This document shows, in pieces, positions 6,582 through 14,114 of a stretch of 20,490 nucleotides of DNA. The stretch's first letter is position 1. Each line of letters begins with the position of its first letter. The notes below the pieces were generated by a model. It was not told the origin of the DNA and ran no database searches. It was given only the letters and a program-made list of their open reading frames with translations. This DNA comes from a virus: positions 1 to 20,490 of the IMG/VR virus record IMGVR_UViG_3300017788_000224; one strand, 5' to 3'. Made by a program: the position numbers and the translations under genes.

Positions 6582-6816
6582 TGCGTTTTCCGTTATTGTT
6601 GTCCCAGCGAGGTTTGCTACCTTGATAAGTTTTTCTAGGACGTTTACTATTCAAGTAAGACTGATAGTTTGTCGAATCTTTACGATAAAGATCCGCCGGA
6701 TTAAAATCACAAAGTTCGAATCTGCAAAAATCAAGATAGTTATCGAGATCGTCAAAAATTTTGACTACCTCGGGTTTCATGGTAAGATATTTGTCAAGCC
6801 AGGCAGGTTGTGCCAT
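6559..6816 (-). CDS. conserved small phage protein of unknown function
   Basis: An 85-aa protein. The N-terminal half, WLDKYLTMKPEVVKIFDDLD and FCRFELCDFNPADLYR, is a helical block known to me from aquatic T4-like phages. The C-terminal half is basic and Asn/Gly-rich (RPRKTYQGSKPRW), probably disordered and possibly nucleic-acid binding. AAGGA lies 8 nt before ATG 6816. It follows queD by 18 nt and overlaps the glycosyltransferase gene. Confidence 0.7.
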   Translation of the reverse strand: MAQPAWLDKYLTMKPEVVKIFDDLDNYLDFCRFELCDFNPADLYRKDSTNYQSYLNSKRPRKTYQGSKPRWDNNNGKRNGQNLSR

Positions 6817-6834
6817 TTTGTATTTCCTTAAAAT

Positions 6835-7215
6835 TTAACCGGGGAGGTGTTCAACGATGCCATCGGATTCCCCGTCCTCCGAGACAATGATTTCGTAATA
6901 TCTCTCACCATATCGAGGTAAGAGATGCTCTCGTAAAATATCAGTGGCGATCATTTCACAGCTTTTATGATTCATTTGGCTGGCTACGAGATAATCTTGT
7001 AGTGCCCATTTAACTAAGAAGAATTCTAATTCACGATCAAGATGTGTGACAGAAATTTTTACTTCTACCTTAAATATATGTCGATGTTCATTTTCTAAAA
7101 ACTGGATGCGCGAATCGATAGATCCTGCACCAGGATAATGATGGAATCCTTCAAATTCTGTGCGGACTTTGATATATGTTTCTGTGCGAGGACGCACATC
7201 TGTTTGGATGATCAT
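6835..7215 (-). CDS. queD: QueD-like 6-carboxy-tetrahydropterin synthase
   Basis: QueD makes 6-carboxy-5,6,7,8-tetrahydropterin from dihydroneopterin triphosphate, the step between FolE and QueE. The 126-aa protein has the family's zinc histidines in GFHHYPGA (H25/H26) and NEHRHIFKVEV (H44, H46). The later motif HKSCEMIATDIL stands where PTxE usually is, and VSEDGES is the C-terminal Glu-containing motif. Length matches the usual 115-140 aa. The motif spellings differ from cellular QueD but agree with a common phage version. AAGG lies 9 nt before the ATG, which overlaps the stop of the 65-aa gene as ATGA. Specificity (QueD rather than PTP synthase) is inferred from the neighbours. Confidence 0.86.
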   Translation of the reverse strand: MIIQTDVRPRTETYIKVRTEFEGFHHYPGAGSIDSRIQFLENEHRHIFKVEVKISVTHLDRELEFFLVKWALQDYLVASQMNHKSCEMIATDILREHLLPRYGERYYEIIVSEDGESDGIVEHLPG

Positions 7216-7409
7216 TTGGTTAAACCTTCGCAGAGGATGTTGATTTCGTTGTCATCTAGGAAAAATTGATAGGTACTAGTTTGTTCTACTTCCCCATCTT
7301 TGATGTGTTCTTGTATGAATTCAAGATTGAATAGGCCTTCTGGTTTTACACAGGCATTCTTCTTACAGATCAATCGGAATGAATCTGATTCTTTGATTAC
7401 AGTTGTCAT
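7212..7409 (-). CDS. small protein of unknown function before queD
   Basis: A 65-aa protein, MTTVIKESDSFRLICKKNAC at the start, with strand-like segments (FNLEFIQEHI, TYQFFLDDNEINILCEGL) and three Cys. AAGG lies 9 nt before its ATG. It is tightly coupled on both sides: TAATATG with the gene before and ATGA with queD after. I do not recognise it. Its fixed position next to queD makes a role in the same pathway possible. Confidence 0.68.
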   Translation of the reverse strand: MTTVIKESDSFRLICKKNACVKPEGLFNLEFIQEHIKDGEVEQTSTYQFFLDDNEINILCEGLTK

Positions 7410-7410
7410 A

Positions 7411-7938
7411 TTATAGCACCTTATCCTGTTTATAGCGATCCCAGTCTGTGAATTTATCTCGATCCATCAGCGAGTGTAGGCTGTGCGTCCATACGCCGGG
7501 ATTACTTGCTTTGAAATCGCTGTCGTCGATCTTGATCATAGTATTATAGTTCCACAATCGAATGTAGGGAATCGGCACTCGAATCTGCGGAATAAAATTA
7601 TCGTATTCGTTTAAACCGCCGTCGTTAAACTGTTCTACTGCTGCTAAAGGGATATCCAATGAGCACCAATAACCTCGATCTAAAAAGTATGAGATCATAT
7701 CTTCCCATAGTTTCCATTCGGCATAATCGTTGTATTTGATTTGGAAGCTATGATTGGCACCAAAGAAAATATGACGAGTATCATAGGTAGTTCCTGCCAT
7801 CTTATCTAAGATCTCATCGATGCTTTTTACACCTACCACGAACAGTGTGTGCATGCCAAAAGCAGGAGTGTGTTCTACTTCTTTGCCCCAGAAAAAATCT
7901 ACATCATCTCTGACGCCATCTATGTAATTACGATTCAT
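7411..7938 (-). CDS. unknown conserved protein between queD and dpdA
   Basis: A 175-aa protein with many aromatic residues. Landmarks are FFWGKEVEHTPAFGMHTLFV, RHIFFGANHSF, then YFLDRGYWCSLDIPL and VPIPYIRLWNYNTMIKID. The alternating strands and helices suggest a compact alpha/beta domain. I do not recognise a family. The start is ATG 7938; the codon before it is TTG, which the longer frame would use. It overlaps the preceding gene by 11 nt and is followed at once by the 65-aa gene and queD. It is a good candidate for an uncharacterised member of the modification pathway. Confidence 0.68.
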   Translation of the reverse strand: MNRNYIDGVRDDVDFFWGKEVEHTPAFGMHTLFVVGVKSIDEILDKMAGTTYDTRHIFFGANHSFQIKYNDYAEWKLWEDMISYFLDRGYWCSLDIPLAAVEQFNDGGLNEYDNFIPQIRVPIPYIRLWNYNTMIKIDDSDFKASNPGVWTHSLHSLMDRDKFTDWDRYKQDKVL

Positions 7939-8452
7939 CAAACAATGACCCCCAATTTGTTTTTTTAATACCTGCTTTATAAATTATATTTTTGTCATCA
8001 TTTATATTGCCGATTGGTTTAGATCCGACTATTTCTTTATATTTACTGATAAGTTCTTGTTCCATACAATACACTTCGTCCCAGGGATCAATCCATTCAA
8101 ACGGGTAGTTAGTGGTATCCCATATTTTAACATGTAAATATTCTTTGTCAAGATCAAATCCGTAAGTTTTAAAAAAATCTTCTTCAATGATCCTCCATTC
8201 GGCTCCACTAGAGCAGACTAATCTTTGATCACCCCAACTTTTGCTGTGACCAATTTGTCTATAAAGACGTTCTCCGTATGCTCGACTATTGTCAGCGCTC
8301 ATACCGTATTTAATAACGATACCTTTCCACATTATTCGATAAACATATTTGTCTATTTTTGCTTTTCTCATCCTTTTACAGATATCATAAGGTTTAGATA
8401 AAGTAGACACATCTAATGTGTATGTTGGTATAATGGACCAATCAATTTTCAT
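7928..8452 (-). CDS. possible GIY-YIG-fold protein
   Basis: A 174-aa protein. Residues 36-70, KYVYRIMWKGIVIKYGMSAD and on to GERLYRQIGH, resemble the start of a GIY-YIG nuclease domain: VYRI for GIY, KYGMS for YIG, then Arg and His in the next helix. Near residue 134, MEQELISKYKEIVGSKPIGN resembles the conserved Glu helix that ends in an Asn. The first motif is not a clean GIY, so the protein could be a divergent nuclease or a non-catalytic relative. It overlaps both neighbours by 11 nt, so it is part of the operon and not a freestanding homing gene. Confidence 0.55.
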   Translation of the reverse strand: MKIDWSIIPTYTLDVSTLSKPYDICKRMRKAKIDKYVYRIMWKGIVIKYGMSADNSRAYGERLYRQIGHSKSWGDQRLVCSSGAEWRIIEEDFFKTYGFDLDKEYLHVKIWDTTNYPFEWIDPWDEVYCMEQELISKYKEIVGSKPIGNINDDKNIIYKAGIKKTNWGSLFDES

Positions 8453-8762
8453 GTTTTTTACTTTCTTCGTATTGTTTGAATAAACGAACTACGGGTTCCA
8501 TTCGTTCTTGGAACACATCGGGGGAATCTTGAGCAGCCCTCATCATGTCCCAAGTGCTAGGATAATGTCGTAGGATATTATTTGCTTCTCTTCTGACAGA
8601 TTTTGGAATACGAGGATATTTTTTAGTATCTGTTGCTAATTCTTGCAAAAATTTCGCCGCCCATATCACAGCACGATAACGTTCGTCTGGTAATGTCATT
8701 TCTTTTATCGTTCTTTCATTATCTTCTTTAACATAAGACCAATCTTGATGATCTAAATTCAT
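8442..8762 (-). CDS. BPSL0761-like small helical protein
   Basis: A 106-aa helical protein. The run TLPDERYRAVIWAAKFLQEL followed by PKSVRREANNILRHYPSTWD resembles the small BPSL0761 family of proteobacteria (PDERxRAV, FLxEL, VRREAxxLLRHYP). That family has no known function, and the resemblance is from memory. It follows the dpdA-like gene by ATGA overlap and is followed by an 11-nt overlap. A role next to DpdA is possible but unsupported. Confidence 0.62.
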   Translation of the reverse strand: MNLDHQDWSYVKEDNERTIKEMTLPDERYRAVIWAAKFLQELATDTKKYPRIPKSVRREANNILRHYPSTWDMMRAAQDSPDVFQERMEPVVRLFKQYEESKKHEN

Positions 8763-10306
8763 TTTACTTCTGATTCTAATTCATCTAATTTTTGAGATTC
8801 TTCTTCAGTAAATTCTTCTCCGTGTCCACATTGTACAATCGTTATCTCTTCTTCGTCAAAGAATTTGGCAAAGTTAGTAGTGGCGTTAATAGTTTTTTTG
8901 CCAGTAGCACCCCTAGTGCCAATGATCGTAGTCCAAAATCTACTGTATTCTTCAACAACAGCATCGGCAATGGCTCTATCGCTAGTGGCAAAAATCGCCT
9001 CGACAACATCTTTGAAAAATAATCTATCAAATTTTTCTTGCACGAGCATATTTGGAACTTTGCCTAGATCATATTGACGATTAGCTTCTTGTACTGCGTT
9101 GCAATGCATCCAAACATTGTGTCCCATCATGATAGCGTACGAAAAACTATCCCAAGATGTTTTTCCTATTTTTCCTAACTTGTTTGTATCATTAGCACCA
9201 TAGATACAGATATCTTTAATTTCTACTTGATCAATGATAGGACTAGATTCAAAGTTTTTAAATATACCGTCTTGGATGACAGCATCTTTAAATAATCTAG
9301 CATCTGAAGCATATTTCTTATCGTCTGCTGAAGGCACCATCCGATAGACCCATTTAGTTCTATCTTCAGTTTCGGTCTGTACATAGATCTGCCCGTTAGC
9401 TGTGGCAAGGAAAGGACTGGCGCAGTCAAAGCTAATAGTGAAGTTAGGATTATGATATTTACGTACAGCACGTTGGATATCTGTAAGCAACACTGCCCAC
9501 TCTAGCTTACTAGTTCCGAGGAAGTGCATCCAATCATGTAATCCTTGTTCTAACAATCCATCAAACCTTAATGACACTAATCTCTTGAGCACAAGATGAA
9601 TGTCGCACATGTTTTGACCACCCATGGCCCAACCGTTAAAATGTCGATCTGGATATTGTTTGGGATCGCAGTATTTTTTCATACGCTGATACCAATCATC
9701 GGCATCGGTGTGATTTTCTCCTTGCAGTACGTTTAAAAACTTACAGTTTCCATTCCTATTATTAACGAAGTAATCATTGTTAATATAAGTTCCTTGAACT
9801 GCTTCTGCGTATGAAGTGATACCGGTGGCCTTTTGTCCCGCCGGACTACGAGCTACCCATGCCGGGATATCTAGAATCATGCCATAGTCCATAAGAGAAT
9901 CCATCCAGGTTAAAACTTGTTGCCGTTTCTTAGCAGCTTTAGGACAGTTGGGATCCTTCCAATCAGCCTCCCACACCCCCTTTCCAATTTGGAATCCTCC
10001 AGAATCGCCTAATACCCAACTGGTGCTATGGTTGCGATTACGAAACATATCTTCAGTTTCGTCTTGCTTGTTTAAGTCTAAATTTGCGTGTCCTGCGGAA
10101 TACAAACACCAATTGTAGTAAAATAACCCTTTATCAGGTTCTAAATAATTGAGACTCTCAACACCGTTGATAAATGATTTTGGAATTCTAGCAGGATCTA
10201 CATAATTTCCGTATCTTTGTTTGCCTATAAATGTAGCATAGAAACCAGACGTAGCGGGTAAAAACACTGCGTAGTCATTTTGGGTAGCTGTTAAATTACG
10301 ATTCAT
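8759..10306 (-). CDS. dpdA: DpdA-like DNA guanine transglycosylase (TGT superfamily)
   Basis: DpdA proteins are relatives of tRNA-guanine transglycosylase that exchange guanine in phage or plasmid DNA for a 7-deazaguanine. This 515-aa protein keeps the TGT landmarks in order: GDSGGFQIGKG (D101, the general-base position), FLNVLQGENHTDADDW (the VQGG region), GWAMGGQNM (GYAIGG), HFLGTSKLEW and TISFDCASPF. D294 in the last motif matches the nucleophilic Asp of the FDC-x-PTR motif. The CxCx2C zinc site of tRNA enzymes is not seen. About 200 residues follow the barrel and are rich in charged residues at the end (GEEFTEEESQKLDELESEVK). Its ATG shares one base with the clamp stop codon (TAATG), so it is coupled to replication genes. 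Which deazaguanine it inserts is unknown. Confidence 0.88.
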   Translation of the reverse strand: MNRNLTATQNDYAVFLPATSGFYATFIGKQRYGNYVDPARIPKSFINGVESLNYLEPDKGLFYYNWCLYSAGHANLDLNKQDETEDMFRNRNHSTSWVLGDSGGFQIGKGVWEADWKDPNCPKAAKKRQQVLTWMDSLMDYGMILDIPAWVARSPAGQKATGITSYAEAVQGTYINNDYFVNNRNGNCKFLNVLQGENHTDADDWYQRMKKYCDPKQYPDRHFNGWAMGGQNMCDIHLVLKRLVSLRFDGLLEQGLHDWMHFLGTSKLEWAVLLTDIQRAVRKYHNPNFTISFDCASPFLATANGQIYVQTETEDRTKWVYRMVPSADDKKYASDARLFKDAVIQDGIFKNFESSPIIDQVEIKDICIYGANDTNKLGKIGKTSWDSFSYAIMMGHNVWMHCNAVQEANRQYDLGKVPNMLVQEKFDRLFFKDVVEAIFATSDRAIADAVVEEYSRFWTTIIGTRGATGKKTINATTNFAKFFDEEEITIVQCGHGEEFTEEESQKLDELESEVK

Positions 10307-11037
10307 TATTTGCTTTGTGCTGGCAAGATATAGTTATATTCAGCAAGGCCGCTATCTATGGTAATTTGCATGGCGCCTGCATCGCTGATTTTCATAGTTT
10401 TATCTCCGTTGAGAGCAAGAATGCTCATAACTTGCACCACAGGCCAAGACCATGTTGATTTTAATTTTCCGTTGACATTAGATTGAAATACAAAACTACC
10501 TGCGTGTGTGCTGGCATCTCCAAAACTAAACACTAGGTTGCCACCATCGGTTTTGACCTGGAACACTGTTTCTTCTGTATGCGCCTGGCTTTGGAACTTC
10601 AATCTTTGTATGCTGTTAACACTGGGAGCGAATTCGATATCCCAGCTAGTACCTTTGAATTTCACTGATTTAAGTTTTTCGTTGATGATCTCAGTGTTCA
10701 TGAAACGATAATCATTTTGAAAATCTCCTGCTTCGTTTTCAAAGTGAATAGTGGTAGGAATTTCTGATCCATTCCTTTCTTGGCGAACGATATCGATTTT
10801 AGCATTTTCTTTATACTCAGGACATTTGAGATGCGTGGTAAGTTTGTCTAGATTGGGCATACCAAACACACCTTCAAATTCATTAATTGGATCGTGTGTT
10901 TTAGCATTTAAGATCACAGATCGATCTTCAGCCATAGATTCGATGCTAGTATCGCTCATAGTTCCAGAGACTTTGACGATAGGTAAAAATCCCAGTGCAT
11001 GTGTATGTGTAACAATATCTTGTAAAATGTCTTTCAT
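10306..11037 (-). CDS. 45: sliding clamp, T4 gp45-like
   Basis: The trimeric clamp tethers the phage DNA polymerase to DNA, and in T4 it also activates late transcription. The 243-aa protein (T4 gp45 has 228) has the late pattern ILALNGDKTMKISDAGAMQI and then DSGLAEYNYILPAQ, typical of the second clamp domain. The N-terminal half reads ILQDIVTHTHALGFLPIVKV. It lies directly after the polymerase gene, as expected for a replication pair, and overlaps the dpdA-like gene by one base. A strong sigma-70 promoter and an AAGGA at 7 nt precede the start. The gene number follows T4 usage. Confidence 0.88.
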   Translation of the reverse strand: MKDILQDIVTHTHALGFLPIVKVSGTMSDTSIESMAEDRSVILNAKTHDPINEFEGVFGMPNLDKLTTHLKCPEYKENAKIDIVRQERNGSEIPTTIHFENEAGDFQNDYRFMNTEIINEKLKSVKFKGTSWDIEFAPSVNSIQRLKFQSQAHTEETVFQVKTDGGNLVFSFGDASTHAGSFVFQSNVNGKLKSTWSWPVVQVMSILALNGDKTMKISDAGAMQITIDSGLAEYNYILPAQSK

Positions 11038-11063
11038 TGCGGGTTCCTTTAAGGTTATTTGCT

Positions 11064-11092
11064 ATTATATTTAGGTTTTTGTTAAAAGTCAA
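11064..11092 (-). promoter_or_regulatory. sigma-70 type promoter for the sliding clamp gene
   Basis: On the minus strand TTGACT (11092-11087) is followed after exactly 17 nt by TATAAT (11069-11064), a 5/6 plus 6/6 match to the consensus. The -35 hexamer lies in the last codons of the polymerase gene. The start of transcription should fall near 11057, about 20 nt before the clamp ATG. The box CTAAATA, like T4-type late promoters, overlaps the spacer and -10 (11068-11074), so the site could serve early and late transcription. Confidence 0.75.
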
Positions 11093-13745
11093 ATAATTTA
11101 TTGAAAGTATTGTTCTGTTCGGTTGATTTGATATCCCAATTCAATACTCCAATTAAATTCTCTAACTTATTATCGATGATCGTCGACTCCATTTCGTCGT
11201 GATCAAACGGTAAATCTTTAAACCACTGAGGTAATCTCAGTTCATCTACAGGATATGCCACTGACGTGAATCCCATAGGATTATCTTTGATTTTGCAGAC
11301 TATAACTTTTTGTCCATCTGTGATCTGCATTGAATATTTGTCATTATACATTCGTTTTAAAGTATTCCAGTTAATGCTGGCTCGGACGTGACCAGGCATA
11401 TTTGCCTTGCCCTGTTTCTGTTCCTTGGATTGGTATTCTGTAATGTTGTTGGCACGTTTTGGAGATCCCTTCTCCCAGCCAGGCCTAGCTTTAAACTCTG
11501 TTCGAAAATTTGCTATATGATCAAGAACTGCTTCCTCGTTAGCCCCTGTTAACACTTTTTCTAAAACATCGCTTAAAAAGTTTTGTATGAATTCAGGAGT
11601 ATCTGATCTTTTAAGGTCTAGACCCATAGCTTTGATCTTTCCTGGTTTGCCTTCTACGTCTTGACGTTTGCCTTCTTTGTCATAGTAAAGAACAGCATAT
11701 CGTTTTTTAGTAATAAACAATCCTTTGCTACCGACGATTTCTCGACCTGCTTTAATCACTTCTCCTCTTGTTTTTGGACAATGGAATGCATCTAACATAA
11801 AATCAGGAAATGTAGAATTAACTTCGGATCCGATTTGATCATATAACTGAATCACTGTTTCTTTAGACCAAGGTATATGACCAGCATCGATTTCTTTCTT
11901 TAAAGTTTTATATGCCGAAAAATAACAACTGTCAGTATCACCGTAAATGATAGCTTTTCCTACGTGATTATATTCTCCTGTGATTATTTCATTGACTTTA
12001 CCAGCCATATGTCTAGCGATAGCACGACCAGTAAGTGTGGTACTCTGTCCGATGCGTTTATCAAAGAAACGACATCCTGGATTAAGAATAGCTCCATAGA
12101 GGCTATTTAGATTAATCTTTTTAACCAACTGTCTTTTATCCCAGTATTCTTCTTCAATTTTGTTGCCTGCCTGGATACATTCTTTGAGTTTGGTCTGCAT
12201 TTCCTTACGTTCGCTGTACCAACGTTTTAGCAAGCCAGGAATAATACCTTCTTTTTCGTAGGTAAAGATAGTTCCGTTGGCGCTGAGCATAAGACTTTGG
12301 TGGCTTTCGAAGATAAGTCTATAAACTTCGGCAGCACTGAGTATATCATTACGACCGTCTTCCCAATCGATGGTTATTTCCACACCGATACGTCGTTCCA
12401 TGACTGCTTCATACTCTAAAGAACCAAATCTTCCTTCCCATGCGGCAGCAAAGCTTTTGCCTTTGTAGATGAGATCATCGATATAATCCTTGGTCATATT
12501 TTGTCTTAGCTGACCGACAATGGTTTCTGGCCCCATATTTAGAGCTCGAATCGCTGAAGGATATAGACTGTTGATGTCTAGAGAACCTACCCAATCTTGT
12601 ATTCCTTCTTTGGGATAAGCAACATAAGCACCTGCGGCCTGCGTGTCACTGCCGTCATCATGCTTAGGTCGATTAGGTACTTGGAATCCTCTTCGATGTG
12701 CTTCATTGATGATGGCCTGCTCGGTAACAGCCACAGCGCCCATGGTTGTTTGTAGCAGTACTGTATTTTCATGTGCTAGTTTGTTGGATAGATCGAGGAA
12801 TTTTAGTTTTTTATCTAATTTATCTAACAGTGCGCAGTCTTGTCTGTTATATTCGATGAACTTACGGAAGTCGTTGTTATACAATTGATCTAACGTGCCT
12901 TCATAGACGGTCTTGCTTTCACCTATTTCCATTTCTCCGATGGCATCTAATCGATACGTATGCCGCTCTTCATAGGTATATTTCCTGTAAAGTTCGAGGC
13001 TATCTAAATGGACCCTTCCGATCAAATCATAGGTAGTGGCGGTTTTACCGTATTTCTCATATTCTCGTTTTCTCGGATAATGATCCCATAGACAAAATCT
13101 CCGGGTGTCATCTTTGCTCAAGACTTTGGTTACACGATTGACAGTATACGGAATATCAAAACCTTCCGAGTTCCAGCCGCTAAGGACATCAGCATCTTCT
13201 ATAAGGTTAAGGAAGGTATCCAGCATATCTGCTTCATTATCAAAGATATGTGTGTTAGAAAAATCTTGCACTAGTTCTCGAGCTTTGTCGACAGACATAC
13301 CTTTTGGAGGAACCGCTAAACACACTAGAGTTTCTAACCATTGTAGATGTACAGCGATCGCTGTGATCGGCATAAAAGCATCGTCAGGAGAAGCGTAGCC
13401 TCTTTCTGGATCAAACGCTACTTCAATATCGAAAAACGCTACATTTAATTTTGGAGATTCGGCGTTGAGATAATTCTCGCTCAAACATACGAATATAGGA
13501 TTGATGTCAGCTTCGTATAATTTCTTGTTTGAATTGATCGCGAGTTCTTTACGAAAGTCTTTGCTGTTTTTGCAAACGACTCGATTCAGGGGTTCTCCAT
13601 ATATGCTTTGGAATTTACCACGAGGATCTTCGTAATAAAAGGTATAGCGTATCGGAAATTCTTTGTATACTCTTTTACCATCTTTACTTCTTTCAACGAC
13701 TTTGATGATATCAGCATCACGCTGAAAATAAGCGTCTACATACAT
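11082..13745 (-). CDS. 43: family B DNA polymerase, T4 gp43-like
   Basis: The replicative polymerase with 3'-5' exonuclease; 887 aa against 898 in T4. The exonuclease motifs are FFDIEVAF (D106, E108), SGWNSEGFDIPY (D197) and EYNRQDCALLDKL (D303). The polymerase motifs are SLDINSLYPSAI (motif A, D390), VKKINLNSLYGA (motif B, Y550) and YGDTDSCYF (motif C, D603 and D605), followed by KKRYAVLYYDK. No intein or intron interrupts it. The start, ATG 13745, has AGGAG at 8 nt. A hairpin touches that AGGAG, as in the T4 gp43 translational operator. The last residues NTFNKLFDF may be the clamp-binding tail, which in T4 is also C-terminal. Confidence 0.97.
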   Translation of the reverse strand: MYVDAYFQRDADIIKVVERSKDGKRVYKEFPIRYTFYYEDPRGKFQSIYGEPLNRVVCKNSKDFRKELAINSNKKLYEADINPIFVCLSENYLNAESPKLNVAFFDIEVAFDPERGYASPDDAFMPITAIAVHLQWLETLVCLAVPPKGMSVDKARELVQDFSNTHIFDNEADMLDTFLNLIEDADVLSGWNSEGFDIPYTVNRVTKVLSKDDTRRFCLWDHYPRKREYEKYGKTATTYDLIGRVHLDSLELYRKYTYEERHTYRLDAIGEMEIGESKTVYEGTLDQLYNNDFRKFIEYNRQDCALLDKLDKKLKFLDLSNKLAHENTVLLQTTMGAVAVTEQAIINEAHRRGFQVPNRPKHDDGSDTQAAGAYVAYPKEGIQDWVGSLDINSLYPSAIRALNMGPETIVGQLRQNMTKDYIDDLIYKGKSFAAAWEGRFGSLEYEAVMERRIGVEITIDWEDGRNDILSAAEVYRLIFESHQSLMLSANGTIFTYEKEGIIPGLLKRWYSERKEMQTKLKECIQAGNKIEEEYWDKRQLVKKINLNSLYGAILNPGCRFFDKRIGQSTTLTGRAIARHMAGKVNEIITGEYNHVGKAIIYGDTDSCYFSAYKTLKKEIDAGHIPWSKETVIQLYDQIGSEVNSTFPDFMLDAFHCPKTRGEVIKAGREIVGSKGLFITKKRYAVLYYDKEGKRQDVEGKPGKIKAMGLDLKRSDTPEFIQNFLSDVLEKVLTGANEEAVLDHIANFRTEFKARPGWEKGSPKRANNITEYQSKEQKQGKANMPGHVRASINWNTLKRMYNDKYSMQITDGQKVIVCKIKDNPMGFTSVAYPVDELRLPQWFKDLPFDHDEMESTIIDNKLENLIGVLNWDIKSTEQNNTFNKLFDF

Positions 13746-13758
13746 TTAATTTTCTCCT

Positions 13759-13778
13759 TTGCGATTTCCGGCTCGCAA
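13759..13778 (-). promoter_or_regulatory. hairpin abutting the polymerase ribosome-binding site (putative gp43 operator)
   Basis: In the mRNA sense the arms TTGCGA and TCGCAA form a perfect 6-bp stem around the 8-nt loop GCCGGAAA. The right arm is directly followed by the Shine-Dalgarno AGGAG of the polymerase gene. In T4 and RB69, gp43 represses its own translation by binding a hairpin with an 8-nt loop at this place; the loop sequence differs there. The layout supports, but does not prove, self-regulation here. Confidence 0.6.
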
Positions 13779-13789
13779 GCACCAAACAT

Positions 13790-13805
13790 GCGGTTTATGG
13801 CCCGC
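13790..13805 (-). promoter_or_regulatory. second hairpin in the polymerase leader with a related loop
   Basis: In the mRNA sense GCGG and CCGC form a 4-bp stem around the 8-nt loop GCCATAAA. The loop differs from that of the hairpin at 13759-13778 at two positions only (GCCxxAAA in both). The two hairpins stand 11 nt apart in the 75-nt leader between the membrane-protein gene and the polymerase. It could be a second protein-binding site. Confidence 0.4.
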
Positions 13806-13820
13806 CTACCTTAATCTATA

Positions 13821-14114
13821 TTAGTTAATTAGCATTCTAATCAAACCTACACTATCAATCGTGACTAACAAGAGATAGTTAGCCAGCATGCCAAAAGATT
13901 TCCTAGTATAAGCAGCCCAACTATACATAGCACAGCCAAGAATCCAAATAGGATAAAGAATGAGTAATGGCGGAGTAGGGACCGTAAGGGCCATCGTGAT
14001 GCTACAGCCGATACTAATAGCCCAAGCAATAAGCTCGATAGCAAAACGAAAAGGATGAGATCTCCAATCATCTTTGATCCATTTTATAGTCGGGCGGAAT
14101 ATGTCATTAATCAT
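13821..14114 (-). CDS. small membrane protein of unknown function
   Basis: A 97-aa protein with about three membrane spans: residues 24-46 (FAIELIAWAISIGCSITMAL), 49-70 (LLILYPIWILGCAMYSWAAY) and 76-96 (MLANYLLLVTIDSVGLIRML). The N-terminal 22 residues are charged (WIKDDWRSHPFR) and likely cytoplasmic. Its ATG directly follows the TAA of the dsbA-like gene. I do not know its role. As an early gene beside the polymerase it could tie replication to the membrane or alter the host envelope. Confidence 0.72.
   Translation of the reverse strand: MINDIFRPTIKWIKDDWRSHPFRFAIELIAWAISIGCSITMALTVPTPPLLILYPIWILGCAMYSWAAYTRKSFGMLANYLLLVTIDSVGLIRMLIN

Noticed and set aside
13805-13850. Sigma-70 promoter for the polymerase gene (TTGATT-N18-TATAGA)
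   Set aside because: It matches only 4/6 in each hexamer with an 18-nt spacer, which is not enough in AT-rich sequence.
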